A DNA stretch of 59,946 nt from Collinsella sp. TF08-11AT (GCF_003437035.1 NZ_QSRL01000013.1:6453-66398); one strand, 5' to 3'. Positions 43,429 to 53,074 are shown, counted from the first letter of the stretch. The notes: a model not told the origin generated them from the sequence alone. Made by a program: numbers and translations.

Positions 43429-45426
43429 ATGGCAAAAAACACCGCAAACTATGGTAACGACAGTATCCGCCAGCTCAAGGACGAGGAGCGCGTACGCCTG
43501 CGCCCCGCCGTCATCTTTGGCTCGGACGGACTCGACGGTTGCGCGCATGCCGCCTTCGAGATCCTGTCCAACGCCGTTGACGAGGCGCGCCAGGGCTACG
43601 GCAAGCTCATCACCCTCACCGCCTTTCGCGATGGCTCTATTCAGGTAGAGGACAATGGCCGTGGCTGCCCGCTCGACTGGAACCCTTCCGAGAAGCGCTT
43701 TAACTGGGAGCTCGTCTTCTGCGAGCTCTACGCCGGCGGCAAGTACAACAACAACCAGGGCGGCGACTACGACTTCTCGCTCGGCACCAACGGCCTGGGC
43801 TCGTGCGCGACCCAGTACGCTTCCGAGTACATGAACGTCACCGTCTGGCGCGACGGCAACAAGTACTCCCTGCACTTTAAGAAAGGCAAGGTCGTCGGCG
43901 CCAAGAAGAAGGCACTCGAGATTGAGCCCAGTGACGAGAACCGCACCGGCACCACCATCAAGTGGCGCCCCGATCTTGAGGTCTTTACCTCGATTAGCAT
44001 TCCCCACGACTGGTATCGCGAGACCATGCGCCGTCAGGCCGTGGTCAACGCCAACGTGACCTTCCGCCTACGCATCGAGGGCGACGATGGCGAGTTTTCC
44101 GAAGAGGATTTTTGCTATCCCAAGGGCATCGAGGACTACGTGCTCGAGAAGGTCGGTACCGACTACCTTACCGAGCCCTTCTTTATCGAGGCCGACCGTC
44201 GCGGTCGCGATCGCGAGGACCTGCCCGATTACAACGTAAAAATCACTGCTTGCATGTGCTTCTCGCGCACTTTCATGATGCAGGAGTACTACCACAATTC
44301 CTCCTGGCTCGAGAACGGCGGTTCGCCCGAGAAGGCGGCCCGCAGTGCTCTGACCAGCGCCATCGACGCCTACATCAAGCAACAGGGCAAGTACAACAAA
44401 AACGAGAGCGGCATCAAATGGCAGGACGTCCAGGACTGCCTGGTACTGGTGACCAACTGCTTCTCCACCCAGACGTCCTACGAAAACCAGACCAAGAAGG
44501 CTATCAATAACCGCTTTATCCAGCAGGCCATGACCGCCTTCTTTAAGGAGCGTCTCTCGACCTATTTGATCGAGAACAAAGACGCCGCCAACAAGATTGT
44601 GGAGCAGGTGCTCATCAACAAGCGCTCGCGTGAGAACGCCGAGAAGACCCGCCAGAGCATCAAAACCAACCTGCAGCAGAAGACCGACATGGCCAACCGC
44701 GTGCAGAAGTTCATCGACTGCCGTTCCAAGGACAAAAACCGTCGCGAGATCTACATCGTAGAGGGCGACTCGGCAGCTGGCGCCATCCGAACGTCGCGCG
44801 ACGCCGAGTTCCAGGGCGTTATGCCCGTCCGCGGCAAGATCCTCAACTGCCTAAAGGAGGACTACCCGCGCATCTTTAAGTCCGACATCATCATGGACCT
44901 TATGCGCGTGCTGGGCTGCGGCGTGGAGATCAAGGACAAGCGGATCAAGAACCTTGGTGCCTTTGACCTGGACAACCTCAACTGGAACAAGGTCATCATC
45001 TGTACGGACGCCGACGTCGACGGCTATCACATCCGCACGCTCGTGCTCACCATGCTCTACCGCCTGGTGCCCACACTTATCGACGAGGGCTACGTGTATA
45101 TCGCCGAATCGCCGCTCTACGAGATCAACTGCAAAGAGAAGACCTACTTTGCCTACACCGAGCTCGAGAAGAACGGCATCCTTAAGGAGATCGGCGACCA
45201 GAAGTGTTCCATCAACCGCTCCAAGGGTCTTGGTGAGAACGATCCGGACATGATGTGGCTCACCACCATGAACCCCGAGACGCGCCGCCTGATCAAGGTG
45301 GAGCCCGAGGACGTCACCAAGATGGAGACTATGTTCAACCTTTTGCTGGGCAACGACGAAGCAGGCCGCAAGCGCCATATCTCCGAGCACGGCAAGGAAT
45401 ACCTGGACCAGCTGGACCTGCAATAG
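43429..45426 (+). CDS. Type IIA topoisomerase subunit B (divergent ParE/GyrB type)
   Basis: ATP-driven subunit of a DNA topoisomerase, 665 residues. GHKL pocket: Asn48/Asp51 in EILSNAVDEA and DNGRG at 75-79, with GTNGLGS as the ATP lid. The Toprim part has EGDSAAG (from 445) and DADVD (527-531). The opening RPAVIFGSDGLDG replaces the usual RPGMYIGST, which marks a divergent clade also seen in Clostridia. The ATG at 43429 lacks an ideal ribosome site (AAGGAG lies 16 bases upstream); ATG 43390 is the alternative. Operon with the A subunit 45 bp downstream. Confidence 0.92.
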   Translation: MAKNTANYGNDSIRQLKDEERVRLRPAVIFGSDGLDGCAHAAFEILSNAVDEARQGYGKLITLTAFRDGSIQVEDNGRGCPLDWNPSEKRFNWELVFCELYAGGKYNNNQGGDYDFSLGTNGLGSCATQYASEYMNVTVWRDGNKYSLHFKKGKVVGAKKKALEIEPSDENRTGTTIKWRPDLEVFTSISIPHDWYRETMRRQAVVNANVTFRLRIEGDDGEFSEEDFCYPKGIEDYVLEKVGTDYLTEPFFIEADRRGRDREDLPDYNVKITACMCFSRTFMMQEYYHNSSWLENGGSPEKAARSALTSAIDAYIKQQGKYNKNESGIKWQDVQDCLVLVTNCFSTQTSYENQTKKAINNRFIQQAMTAFFKERLSTYLIENKDAANKIVEQVLINKRSRENAEKTRQSIKTNLQQKTDMANRVQKFIDCRSKDKNRREIYIVEGDSAAGAIRTSRDAEFQGVMPVRGKILNCLKEDYPRIFKSDIIMDLMRVLGCGVEIKDKRIKNLGAFDLDNLNWNKVIICTDADVDGYHIRTLVLTMLYRLVPTLIDEGYVYIAESPLYEINCKEKTYFAYTELEKNGILKEIGDQKCSINRSKGLGENDPDMMWLTTMNPETRRLIKVEPEDVTKMETMFNLLLGNDEAGRKRHISEHGKEYLDQLDLQ

Positions 45427-45471
45427 CAGCAAATCGATAACGACGGCCCATAAGAAGTTCAAGAGGAAATC

Positions 45472-47712
45472 GTGGCAAAGAAGAAGACGAAGAACCAGCC
45501 AAAGAAAAAGCAGGTCAACGCCGAGAACGTCATCGGCCTGCACTCCGAGGTCACCGACCAGCCGATCACGCAGACGCTCGAGGTTAACTACATGCCCTAC
45601 GCCATGAGCGTCAACGTCTCGCGTGCGTTCCCCGAGATCGACGGCTTTAAGCCCTCGCATCGCAAGCTGCTCTACACCATGTACAAGATGGGTCTGCTCA
45701 AGGGCGAGCGCCAGAAGAGCGCCAACATCGTGGGCCAGACCATGAAGCTCAACCCGCACGGCGACGCCGCGATCTACGAGACGATGGTGCGTCTGGCCAC
45801 CGGCAATGAGGCGCTGCTTGCCCCCTTCGTGGAGTCGAAGGGCAACTTTGGCAAGTACTATTCGGGCGACCTGAGCTACGCCGCCTCGCGCTATACCGAG
45901 GCTAAGCTCTCCCCCATCAGCGCCGAGATCTTCAAGGACATCGACAAGGACCCGGTCGACTTCGTCGACAGCTACGACGGCGCCATGAAGGAGCCGCGCC
46001 TGCTGCCCACCACGTTCCCCAACATCCTTGTCTCGGCCAATAAGGGCATCGGCGTCGCCATGGCGTCCGACATCTGCGGTTTCAACCTCAACGAGGTCTG
46101 CACCGCCACGATGCACTACCTGCAGGATCCCGACTGCGACCTGCTCGAGTACATGCCCATGCCCGACTTCTCGACCGGCGGCGAGATTATCTACCGCCGC
46201 GAGGAGATGGAGAAAATCGTCGAGACCGGCCTGGGCAGCTTCCAGATTCGCTCCCGCTGGCGCTGGATTCCCGAAGAGCGCATCATCGAGGTCTACGAGA
46301 TTCCCTACACCACCAAGACCGATGTCATCATCGAGCGCATCGTCAAGCTCTCTAAGGAGGGCAAGGTCAAGGAGATCGCAGACATCCGCGATGAAACCGA
46401 CCTTTCGGGTCTGCGTATCGCCATCGACCTTAAGCGCGGTGTCGACCCCGACAAGCTCATGGCCAAGCTCTATCGCTCGACCACGCTGCAGGATTCGTTC
46501 TCGTGCAACTTCAACGTGCTCGTCGACGGCTATCCCCGTGTTATGGGCGTGCGCCAGATCCTGCACGAGTGGGTCAAGTGGCGTATTGAGTCCACGCGTC
46601 GCCGCATTAACTTTGACCTGGGCAAAAAGTCCGAGCGTCTGCACCTGCTGCACGGCCTTGAGGCAATTCTGCTCGACATCGACAAGGCCATCGCCATCAT
46701 CCGCGGCACTAAGCTCGAGGCAGAGGTTGTACCCAACCTTATGAAGGGTTTCGACATCGACGAGACCCAGGCCGAGTTTGTCGCCGAGCTCAAGCTCCGC
46801 AACATCAACGAGGAGTACATCCTCAACCGCACCAAGGACATTGCAAAGCTCGAGGGCGAGATCGCCGAGCTTGAGGAGATCCTTTCGAGCGAGGAAAACA
46901 TCAAGAAGGTTATCAGCGACGAGCTGGCCGCGGTCAACAAGAAGTACGTGATGCCGCGCCGCACGGGCAGGATCGAGCCCCATGAGGTTATCGAGGTAAG
47001 CCTGGAGCCCGAGGTCGAGGAGTACCCGGTTACCATCATGCTTTCGCGCGATGGCTACCTCAAGAAGATGACGGACCGCGTGCTCAAGAAGGCGACCACG
47101 CTCAAGTACAAGGACGGCGACAAACCCTTTATCGAGTTCCCGTCCTCCAACACGCACGAGCTGCTGGTCTTTACCAACAAGAGCCAGGTGTACAAGTGCA
47201 AGGTCGCGGCGTTTGAGGACACCAAGTCGGCCCAGCTGGGCTCGTACCTTCCGACCGATCTTGAGATGGAACCCGACGAGAGCGTCATCTGGGTCATCGA
47301 CCCCGAGGACTACAAGGCCGACGTGCTGTTTGTCTTTGAGAACGGCCGCGTGGTGCGCGTTGCACTTTCCGGATACGTCACCAAGACCAACCGCAAACGC
47401 CTGAAGAACGCCATCTATGGCGGCAGCAAGCTGCTGTATGCGCAGGTACTCAAGGAAGATCGCGACATCGCGCTGGTCTCGAGCGACTATCGTTTGATGA
47501 ACTTCAACACGTCACTGCTCAAGACCAAGACGACCACCAACACGCAGGGCGTCCAGGCCTTTACGGCCAAGAAGGGCCGCTCGGTCACCACCGTTGGCAC
47601 GACCGAGGAAATCCTTGGCGCCGGCGTCTCGGCCGAAAAGTTCACCGCGCAGAGCCTCCCCTCTGCCGGTGCCCTCATGAAGGAAAACGACATGCCGAGT
47701 CTGTTTGACTAG
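45472..47712 (+). CDS. Type IIA topoisomerase subunit A (divergent ParC/GyrA type)
   Basis: DNA-cutting subunit of 746 residues. Lysine-rich N-terminus, then the winged-helix/tower core with the catalytic Tyr141 in AASRYTEAKLS, the tower and a coiled-coil (about 445-490), and a C-terminal beta-pinwheel with loose repeats. Substitutions relative to gyrase A match those of the B subunit's clade. GTG start with AGAGGAAA upstream. Whether the pair works as gyrase or as decatenase cannot be decided here; the GyrA-box (QRRGGKG) is not evident, which favours decatenation or relaxation. Confidence 0.92.
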   Translation: MAKKKTKNQPKKKQVNAENVIGLHSEVTDQPITQTLEVNYMPYAMSVNVSRAFPEIDGFKPSHRKLLYTMYKMGLLKGERQKSANIVGQTMKLNPHGDAAIYETMVRLATGNEALLAPFVESKGNFGKYYSGDLSYAASRYTEAKLSPISAEIFKDIDKDPVDFVDSYDGAMKEPRLLPTTFPNILVSANKGIGVAMASDICGFNLNEVCTATMHYLQDPDCDLLEYMPMPDFSTGGEIIYRREEMEKIVETGLGSFQIRSRWRWIPEERIIEVYEIPYTTKTDVIIERIVKLSKEGKVKEIADIRDETDLSGLRIAIDLKRGVDPDKLMAKLYRSTTLQDSFSCNFNVLVDGYPRVMGVRQILHEWVKWRIESTRRRINFDLGKKSERLHLLHGLEAILLDIDKAIAIIRGTKLEAEVVPNLMKGFDIDETQAEFVAELKLRNINEEYILNRTKDIAKLEGEIAELEEILSSEENIKKVISDELAAVNKKYVMPRRTGRIEPHEVIEVSLEPEVEEYPVTIMLSRDGYLKKMTDRVLKKATTLKYKDGDKPFIEFPSSNTHELLVFTNKSQVYKCKVAAFEDTKSAQLGSYLPTDLEMEPDESVIWVIDPEDYKADVLFVFENGRVVRVALSGYVTKTNRKRLKNAIYGGSKLLYAQVLKEDRDIALVSSDYRLMNFNTSLLKTKTTTNTQGVQAFTAKKGRSVTTVGTTEEILGAGVSAEKFTAQSLPSAGALMKENDMPSLFD

Positions 47713-47747
47713 GATGACGGCAGAACCGCCATAAGCTCTCAAAACGG

Positions 47748-47787
47748 TGGGGCCCAGAGCACAGTAAATGCCGCGCTCCGGGCCCCA
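47748..47787. terminator. Bidirectional terminator
   Basis: TGGGGCCCAGAGC/GCTCCGGGCCCCA, a 13-bp stem with one mismatch and a 14-nt loop, between the topoisomerase operon and the convergent AAA gene. Confidence 0.7.
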
Positions 47788-47808
47788 TGCATTACAGCAG
47801 CATCATCC

Positions 47809-49098
47809 CTATAGACAAAATGCCGCATAAAGTGGAACAGACATAAGCCCATCATTCATTCCAAAGGGCTTCGTAGATAGCCTGATAAGGCGCACACCCG
47901 GATGGGTCTTTTTAAGTGAGGAAAGGCTTCGAGATCTTGTGTTCTCCCCCGCCTTGACTTCAATCGCAGACAAGCATCCCTGCTTCTCTACTACAAAGTC
48001 GATTTCCGCACGATTATCTCGCGCCCAATAATGCAGCGGATAGCCCATGGCTGAAAGCTGTTGGGCAACGTAGTTTTCGGTAAGTGCACCCATGAATGTG
48101 CCGCCGATGCCGGCTAGAATATCGGCGCGTTGAGCACCGGCCTTGGAGACGAGCAGCCCTGTATCCGCCTGATAGATTTTAAAAGCAGAAGGGTTAACGA
48201 AGGCCTCTAAGGGGCTTTCGATCTGCCCGACTAGGCTGCAGCGCGCCACCGTACCCGACAATACAAGCCAATCGAGAGCATCTCCAAAGAGAGACGCATT
48301 GCCCCCCGCTCGCACTACCTTGTATTGAAATTTACGATTCTCTTTGGCAAGCTGCTGTGGAATGGAATCGAAGCACGCACGCGTCTTTGCGCTCAAGCGT
48401 TCATCAGCATATTTATTGGTGTCGGCGGAATATCCGTCGAGAATAATCCGATGCTTTTCGGCCACATCAATGATTGACTGATCATCGATGTACGTTTGGA
48501 CCGCCTCGGGCATTCCGCCAACAACAAGATACTGTCGATAGAGCCCAAGCGCCTTTTCATGAAGGCTTGGCGCAAGAGGACCCATTATCTCGAATGATGA
48601 GCGTATCTCGTCGACCAGCTGATCGTGCCCCATCGCCCAGAGAAACTCCTCGAAATCGAGTGGAGTCATCTCAATCAAGTCGGTCTTTCCGACGGGGAAC
48701 GAATACGACTGATGGTTAATGGCAACCCCAAGAAGCGACCCGGCAGCCGCAACGTAATACTCGGGAGCATCTTCGCAAAAGTATTTAAGGGAAGTGAGCG
48801 CTTCCTCGCATGCCTGGATCTCGTCAATGAACAATAAGGTTTTGCCAGGCACGATACGCTGTCCCGTACGAGCCTCGATCGCACGTACGATCGAATGAGG
48901 GTCAAGACCGCCCGAAAAATCCGCTCGCGCCGACCGGTCGTTCTCAAGATTAACGTAGACAACCGATTCGAAAAGATCCTGGGCGTACGTTCTGAGCAAA
49001 TAGGTCTTGCCACACTGGCGCACGCCTTTGACCAGCAAAGGTTTTCTATCAGCTCTGTCTCGCCATTCCCTAAGGAGCTCGTCTGCCTTGCGACGCAT
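47809..49098 (-). CDS. AAA ATPase with DUF4143 domain
   Basis: Protein of 429 residues: AAA_14 NTPase (Walker A GVRQCGKT 25-32, Walker B TLLFIDEIQ, sensor AAGSLLG) and C-terminal DUF4143 with a nuclease-like YWARDNRAEIDFVVE segment that recalls PD-(D/E)xK strands. Family function is unknown; these genes are scattered in gut bacteria and often mobile. The ATG follows GGGAAGG. Upstream DNA is AT-rich (49115-49200), unlike its surroundings, which suggests transfer. Confidence 0.88.
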   Translation of the reverse strand: MRRKADELLREWRDRADRKPLLVKGVRQCGKTYLLRTYAQDLFESVVYVNLENDRSARADFSGGLDPHSIVRAIEARTGQRIVPGKTLLFIDEIQACEEALTSLKYFCEDAPEYYVAAAGSLLGVAINHQSYSFPVGKTDLIEMTPLDFEEFLWAMGHDQLVDEIRSSFEIMGPLAPSLHEKALGLYRQYLVVGGMPEAVQTYIDDQSIIDVAEKHRIILDGYSADTNKYADERLSAKTRACFDSIPQQLAKENRKFQYKVVRAGGNASLFGDALDWLVLSGTVARCSLVGQIESPLEAFVNPSAFKIYQADTGLLVSKAGAQRADILAGIGGTFMGALTENYVAQQLSAMGYPLHYWARDNRAEIDFVVEKQGCLSAIEVKAGENTRSRSLSSLKKTHPGVRLIRLSTKPFGMNDGLMSVPLYAAFCL

Positions 49099-49278
49099 AC
49101 GTAACCTTCCCTCATGAACTTCTATGTGACAATATTTTAACGCGGATTAATTTGTTTTCAGTTATTTTTCTGCGTTTAAAAATTGTTCTATACGGCACTT
49201 GAGGGAATTCGCCCCTATCTCTCGGTAAGGACAGCAAGCATTTCCACCAACGCTGATTGCCATGCGTTCTTCTTGTCC

Positions 49279-49809
49279 TTAGGCGAGCTTGCGAGCGAGC
49301 TCTCGCACCTCTTTCAACTTGGGCGACGATGCCATGCTGTCGCGCTCGGTCATGCCACCAATCGTGACAATGCCCTGGTCCTCCCACTTGCAGTACGCGC
49401 AGGTTGACTTGTACATAGCGATCGCCGCATCATAGACACCCTCGCTGTGGCTATCGAGCAAAAGGGCCGTCTTGGTGAACGGGAAACCCGTGGCACCGAA
49501 GGCGTACAGGCGGTCGATGGCGGTCTTTTCCTGCGCAGTGATATCAAACCAGTAGATAGGCGAAGCGAAGACAACCATGTCGGTGTCTTTCAGCGACTCA
49601 ATCACGTTGGCCATGTCATCCTTCTGCACGCAGGTGCCCTCATGGGCGAAGCAGTACTGGCATCCCAGGCAGCCGGCGATCTTCTTGCTGGCAACGCGGA
49701 TGACCTCGACCGTATGGCCGCCCTCGCGCGCGGTCTCGGCAAACGCCTCGACCATGGTATCGGTATTGGCGCCCTTACGCGGGCTGCCGCTCAATACAAC
49801 GATATTCAC
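49279..49809 (-). CDS. Flavodoxin-family reductase with a CxxCxxC cluster
   Basis: NADPH-dependent FMN reductase-like protein of 176 residues: FMN loop SGSPRKGANTDTM (7-19), then Cys47, Cys50, Cys53 and Cys60, a spacing like the iron-sulfur flavoproteins (ISF), then ASPIYWFDITAQEKTAIDRL. It may carry a 4Fe-4S cluster and pass electrons. The ATG follows GGGAGATTC. Its C-terminal coding DNA has a degraded copy at 52231-52266. Confidence 0.9.
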   Translation of the reverse strand: MNIVVLSGSPRKGANTDTMVEAFAETAREGGHTVEVIRVASKKIAGCLGCQYCFAHEGTCVQKDDMANVIESLKDTDMVVFASPIYWFDITAQEKTAIDRLYAFGATGFPFTKTALLLDSHSEGVYDAAIAMYKSTCAYCKWEDQGIVTIGGMTERDSMASSPKLKEVRELARKLA

Positions 49810-50052
49810 AAGAATCTCCCTTCTTCATGCCGCAGGCGCGCGGCACACATTTTGTTGTAACCAAAACGGATGGAGCTATTCAGACGTCTGTAGATCGCAT
49901 CTCTCGCTCGCGCTCTCCAAAGAAGGTGCAAGCAGAAGCATCACGGACATTAATCAGCGCCGATATGGATCACGACATGAAACCGTAAGGGTTGGCCAGA
50001 GGTTGCCAGATTCAGTAGCTCGCAGCAATAGAGCGAATGACGACTTCGGCGA

Positions 50053-50058
50053 TATAAT
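50053..50058 (+). promoter_or_regulatory. Candidate -10 box of the GmrSD-like gene
   Basis: TATAAT 41 bases before the start codon. No good -35 partner at 16-18 bp. It lies in the 289-bp spacer behind the flavodoxin gene. Confidence 0.4.
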
Positions 50059-50098
50059 CCGTGTCATCTTGATTGTTCCCGCGCGGAAGGTACAGCTC

Positions 50099-51832
50099 AT
50101 GTCCAAGCTCAACATCGACCAGCGATCGATTCGCGATCTTCTCACCGATAAGCGATCGGACTTCCTCATCCCCGACTACCAGAGGCCCTACGCCTGGGGC
50201 GAGGATGAATGCGCAACGCTGTGGGACGACCTGTTCTCGTTCGCTTTTCCAGGCGATGACTACGAGCGTTTCGACAGCGAGAACGACGAATACTTTCTAG
50301 GACCCATCGTCACCTTTAAGAACCTCTCTGGTCAACTCGAGATCATTGACGGCCAGCAACGCCTCACCACCATCATGCTGCTGCTCCGCGCGTTCTACGA
50401 CAAGTTCACCAACATGAAGGATAAGCAGTCTGTGAAGATGCGCGAGGCAATCGCCCGTTGTGTATGGAAAACCGACGAGTTCGACGAGCCCGACATGGAG
50501 CGCCTCAAGATCGACTCCGAGGTTGCATCGGACAACGACAAGAATGAATTCCTCGAGATTTTACGAGAGGGCAACGTAGGCGATGGCTGGAAGAGCGCTT
50601 ATGCCCGCAACTTCGCTTTCTTCCAGAGGAAAATTGAAAAACTGGTGAGCGAGTGGCCCACCTACACCGTCTACATGGCCACACGCGTCATCAACAATGT
50701 GATACTGTTGCCCATTGAAGCGGAGTCGCAGGACACCGCGCTACGCATCTTCTCGACTCTAAACGACCGAGGGCTGCCTCTCTCGGATGCCGACATCTTC
50801 AAAAGCCAGTTCTACAAGCATTATTCCGACACGGGGCGCAAGGACGAGTTCATCCGTCGCTGGAAGGCGCTCGAGGAGGGAGCGAACGCTATCTTCCGGC
50901 CCATGCGCGGTACACCAACCGATGAGCTATTTACGCGCTATATGTACTACCGCCGCGCGAAGAAAGGCATCCGCGACACGACCACCGCATCGTTGCGCGA
51001 CTTCTTCGGTGCCGATGGCTACGCCATGCTCAAGGAGGACGCCACGCTCGACGATCTCGAGGCGCTGCTCGGCTTCTGGAAACGCGTCGATGCGCAGGAA
51101 GGGTTCAGTGAGCGCGTGCTCCGCAGGCTCTTCGTGCTGGGCTACGCCCCCAACGGCATGTGGACCTATCTGCTAAGCGTCTGGTTCCTTGCCAACCGCG
51201 ACAGCAAAAGTGTCCTCGATGACGAGGCACTCTACGGCTTTCTAAACAAGATCACGGCATTCGTTCTCGCCTACGCCATTGAGCGTCCCGGCGTAAATGC
51301 GCTGCGTTCGCCAGTGTATCCCGAGATGATCAACATCGTGGAGCACCGCCCGGTGGAGTTTCCCAACCACCACTTCAATCGCGCAAATATTGCTGAGCGA
51401 TTCCGAACCTACGTGTTCACCAACGGCAGGCCTGTAACGAAGTCCATGCTCACTTGGTGGGCGTACGCAGACCCAGATCAACCACTCATGGACCTAGACA
51501 CCACGCTCGAAATTGAGCACATCTATGCCAAGAAGCGCAACGAGGTAGACCCGCTCGTCGACCAATCCAACCTGGAGGCGCTGGGTAACAAGGCGCTGCT
51601 CGAGAAGCGTGTAAACATCCGCGCGGCCGACTACAGATTCAGCGATAAACGCAAGTACTATGAGGGATACACCGACGGCAATGGCAAGCGCAAAGCCGGA
51701 ACAAAGATCGCGGAACTCAAGCGCCTGACACAAGTCATGGAAGACTTCACCGAAATAGACATCGCGACTCGCACGGCACGGATCATCGATGCCTTCGTGG
51801 ACTACCTGGGCGACAACGGACTTTTGAGCTAA
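50099..51832 (+). CDS. GmrSD-like (DUF262 + DUF1524) modification-dependent restriction protein
   Basis: Defence-type protein of 577 residues. The N-terminal DUF262 (ParB-like NTPase) has PDYQRPYAW and DGQQRLTT (84-91). Helical middle, then DUF1524 with an HNH-type LEIEHIYAKK (His474) and the downstream asparagine SNLEALGNK. Related single-chain GmrSD (type IV) enzymes cut DNA with modified cytosine. The ATG at 50099 follows GGAAGG; the frame is open further upstream without a start signal. A small gene follows in the same phase. Confidence 0.9.
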   Translation: MSKLNIDQRSIRDLLTDKRSDFLIPDYQRPYAWGEDECATLWDDLFSFAFPGDDYERFDSENDEYFLGPIVTFKNLSGQLEIIDGQQRLTTIMLLLRAFYDKFTNMKDKQSVKMREAIARCVWKTDEFDEPDMERLKIDSEVASDNDKNEFLEILREGNVGDGWKSAYARNFAFFQRKIEKLVSEWPTYTVYMATRVINNVILLPIEAESQDTALRIFSTLNDRGLPLSDADIFKSQFYKHYSDTGRKDEFIRRWKALEEGANAIFRPMRGTPTDELFTRYMYYRRAKKGIRDTTTASLRDFFGADGYAMLKEDATLDDLEALLGFWKRVDAQEGFSERVLRRLFVLGYAPNGMWTYLLSVWFLANRDSKSVLDDEALYGFLNKITAFVLAYAIERPGVNALRSPVYPEMINIVEHRPVEFPNHHFNRANIAERFRTYVFTNGRPVTKSMLTWWAYADPDQPLMDLDTTLEIEHIYAKKRNEVDPLVDQSNLEALGNKALLEKRVNIRAADYRFSDKRKYYEGYTDGNGKRKAGTKIAELKRLTQVMEDFTEIDIATRTARIIDAFVDYLGDNGLLS

Positions 51833-51841
51833 GGAGCGAAC

Positions 51842-52186
51842 ACGTTCGAAAGACTAACCAAGTACGCTGGCAAGCTGACGGACAGAAACATGAATGTCGA
51901 GCTTGGGGGCGGGACGCTCGGACTCGAGGATTTCGTCGACGATTTCTATGAACTGGACGGGTTCGCGGACACCAGCTACTTCGAGACGCTTGAACGCCAT
52001 AGCATCGACACCTCGGAAGGCATAGACAGCTGTGACATCGACCATGGGGACATTGACCTGATACGCGCATGCATCACGTGGTGCGTTCGTGGCGACCGCT
52101 TCTGCGACGGACTCCTTGCCGCGCAAGCCAGGAGCGGGTTTCTGGACCGCTGCCTCTCCCGACTGAAGGAGCTCGACGAGGGCTGA
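51842..52186 (+). CDS. Small acidic protein behind the GmrSD-like gene (possible ACG start)
   Basis: Unrecognised acidic protein, DUF6508-like in look. The natural start of the frame (F-E-R-L-T-K-Y) follows an AAGGAG site by five bases, but the codon there is ACG (51842-51844). From it the product is 114 residues; the first ATG, at 51890, gives 98 and has no ribosome site. The AAGGAG overlaps the GmrSD-like stop codon, so the two are coupled. It may be a partner or regulator of that protein. Confidence 0.55.
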   Translation, partial: TFERLTKYAGKLTDRNMNVELGGGTLGLEDFVDDFYELDGFADTSYFETLERHSIDTSEGIDSCDIDHGDIDLIRACITWCVRGDRFCDGLLAAQARSGFLDRCLSRLKELDEG

Positions 52187-52230
52187 ACGGCGGCCACGAA
52201 GACGTCTGGCGCTGCGACAGCACAGCGATG

Positions 52231-52266
52231 CGACAATGCCATGCCGTCGCACTCCGTCATGTCACC
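52231..52266 (-). pseudogene. Degenerate echo of the flavodoxin gene
   Basis: Thirty-one of 36 bases match 49324-49359 inside the flavodoxin gene (the GGMTERDSM region). Translated in the same phase it reads GDMTECDGM and soon degenerates. The two copies bracket the GmrSD-like and acidic genes. Confidence 0.6.
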
Positions 52267-52410
52267 AAATCAAAAGCGGAGCCAACGCTCAATCTTGAGA
52301 TACATTGACCAAAGGCTCACATTTCTGCCGAGAAGTCGAGAGCGCGGGGCACACGATGGCGCTTTATCCTCAGCTCATAGCTGCACTGCTTACCTGAAAT
52401 GAACCCGTGG

Positions 52411-52971
52411 TCAAGATGAACTACGAGAATCATAGCGGGCGGATACCGCCCGCATACCTCCTTCGGAATAGGCGCTGAGCAGCTCCTGAGCGTGGGCAAA
52501 CTCGGGCCCTCGCCTCCAACCGAGCAGGCGGTTGACCGCGAGATTTCCCTGGACGTTGTGGACAAAGAGCAGATAGGCGTCCTCGCGCGAAAGCCCAGTC
52601 TCCTCCATGATCGAGGGAACCATCTGCTCGGCGCCGCGCTCGACGACGCGCTGTGCCACCCGGGCGTACGCGTCGTCATCCGAGTAGAGCAGATAATAGT
52701 CATCGTTTGCCGGCGGACGCTGGCAGAGGGCGCCCGCCTCCGTTCCCTCGAGCGGCGGCACCGCCGCCAAGGCCTCGTCGATAAGCGCGTCGAGCAGGGC
52801 GAACTTGTCCTCGTAGTGCAGATAGAACGTGCCACGGTTGATATCGGCGCGTCGGCAGATATCCGCTACCGTCATCTTCGCGAAGCCGACCTCGGCCAGC
52901 AGCGCGAAGAACGCCTCCCGTATGACCGAGAGTGTATAGCGTCGGCGACGATCGATCTTCCCCGCTTCCAT
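52411..52971 (-). CDS. TetR-family regulator divergent from the sirtuin operon
   Basis: Repressor of 186 residues: HTH (YTLSVIREAFFALLAEVGFA, TVADICRRADINRGTFYLHY) and a helical sensing domain. ATG at 52971 with GGAGGGG four bases upstream. It is divergent from the three sirtuin-like genes (143-bp gap), and a palindrome overlaps the likely sirtuin -10 box. It probably represses them. Confidence 0.9.
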   Translation of the reverse strand: MEAGKIDRRRRYTLSVIREAFFALLAEVGFAKMTVADICRRADINRGTFYLHYEDKFALLDALIDEALAAVPPLEGTEAGALCQRPPANDDYYLLYSDDDAYARVAQRVVERGAEQMVPSIMEETGLSREDAYLLFVHNVQGNLAVNRLLGWRRGPEFAHAQELLSAYSEGGMRAVSARYDSRSSS

Positions 52972-53074
52972 TACCCCTCCAATTGCAACGCTCGACAATG
53001 CCCGGCAAACGCTCGTTTATCGACAGCAGGCCGAAGCTGTTCATTGCTCTTAAGCAAATCGACATGGATACTTT

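Noticed and set aside
44851..47157. 768-codon open frame on the minus strand
   Set aside because: Antisense to the topoisomerase genes; repetitive Val/Leu/Asp-rich translation without domains.
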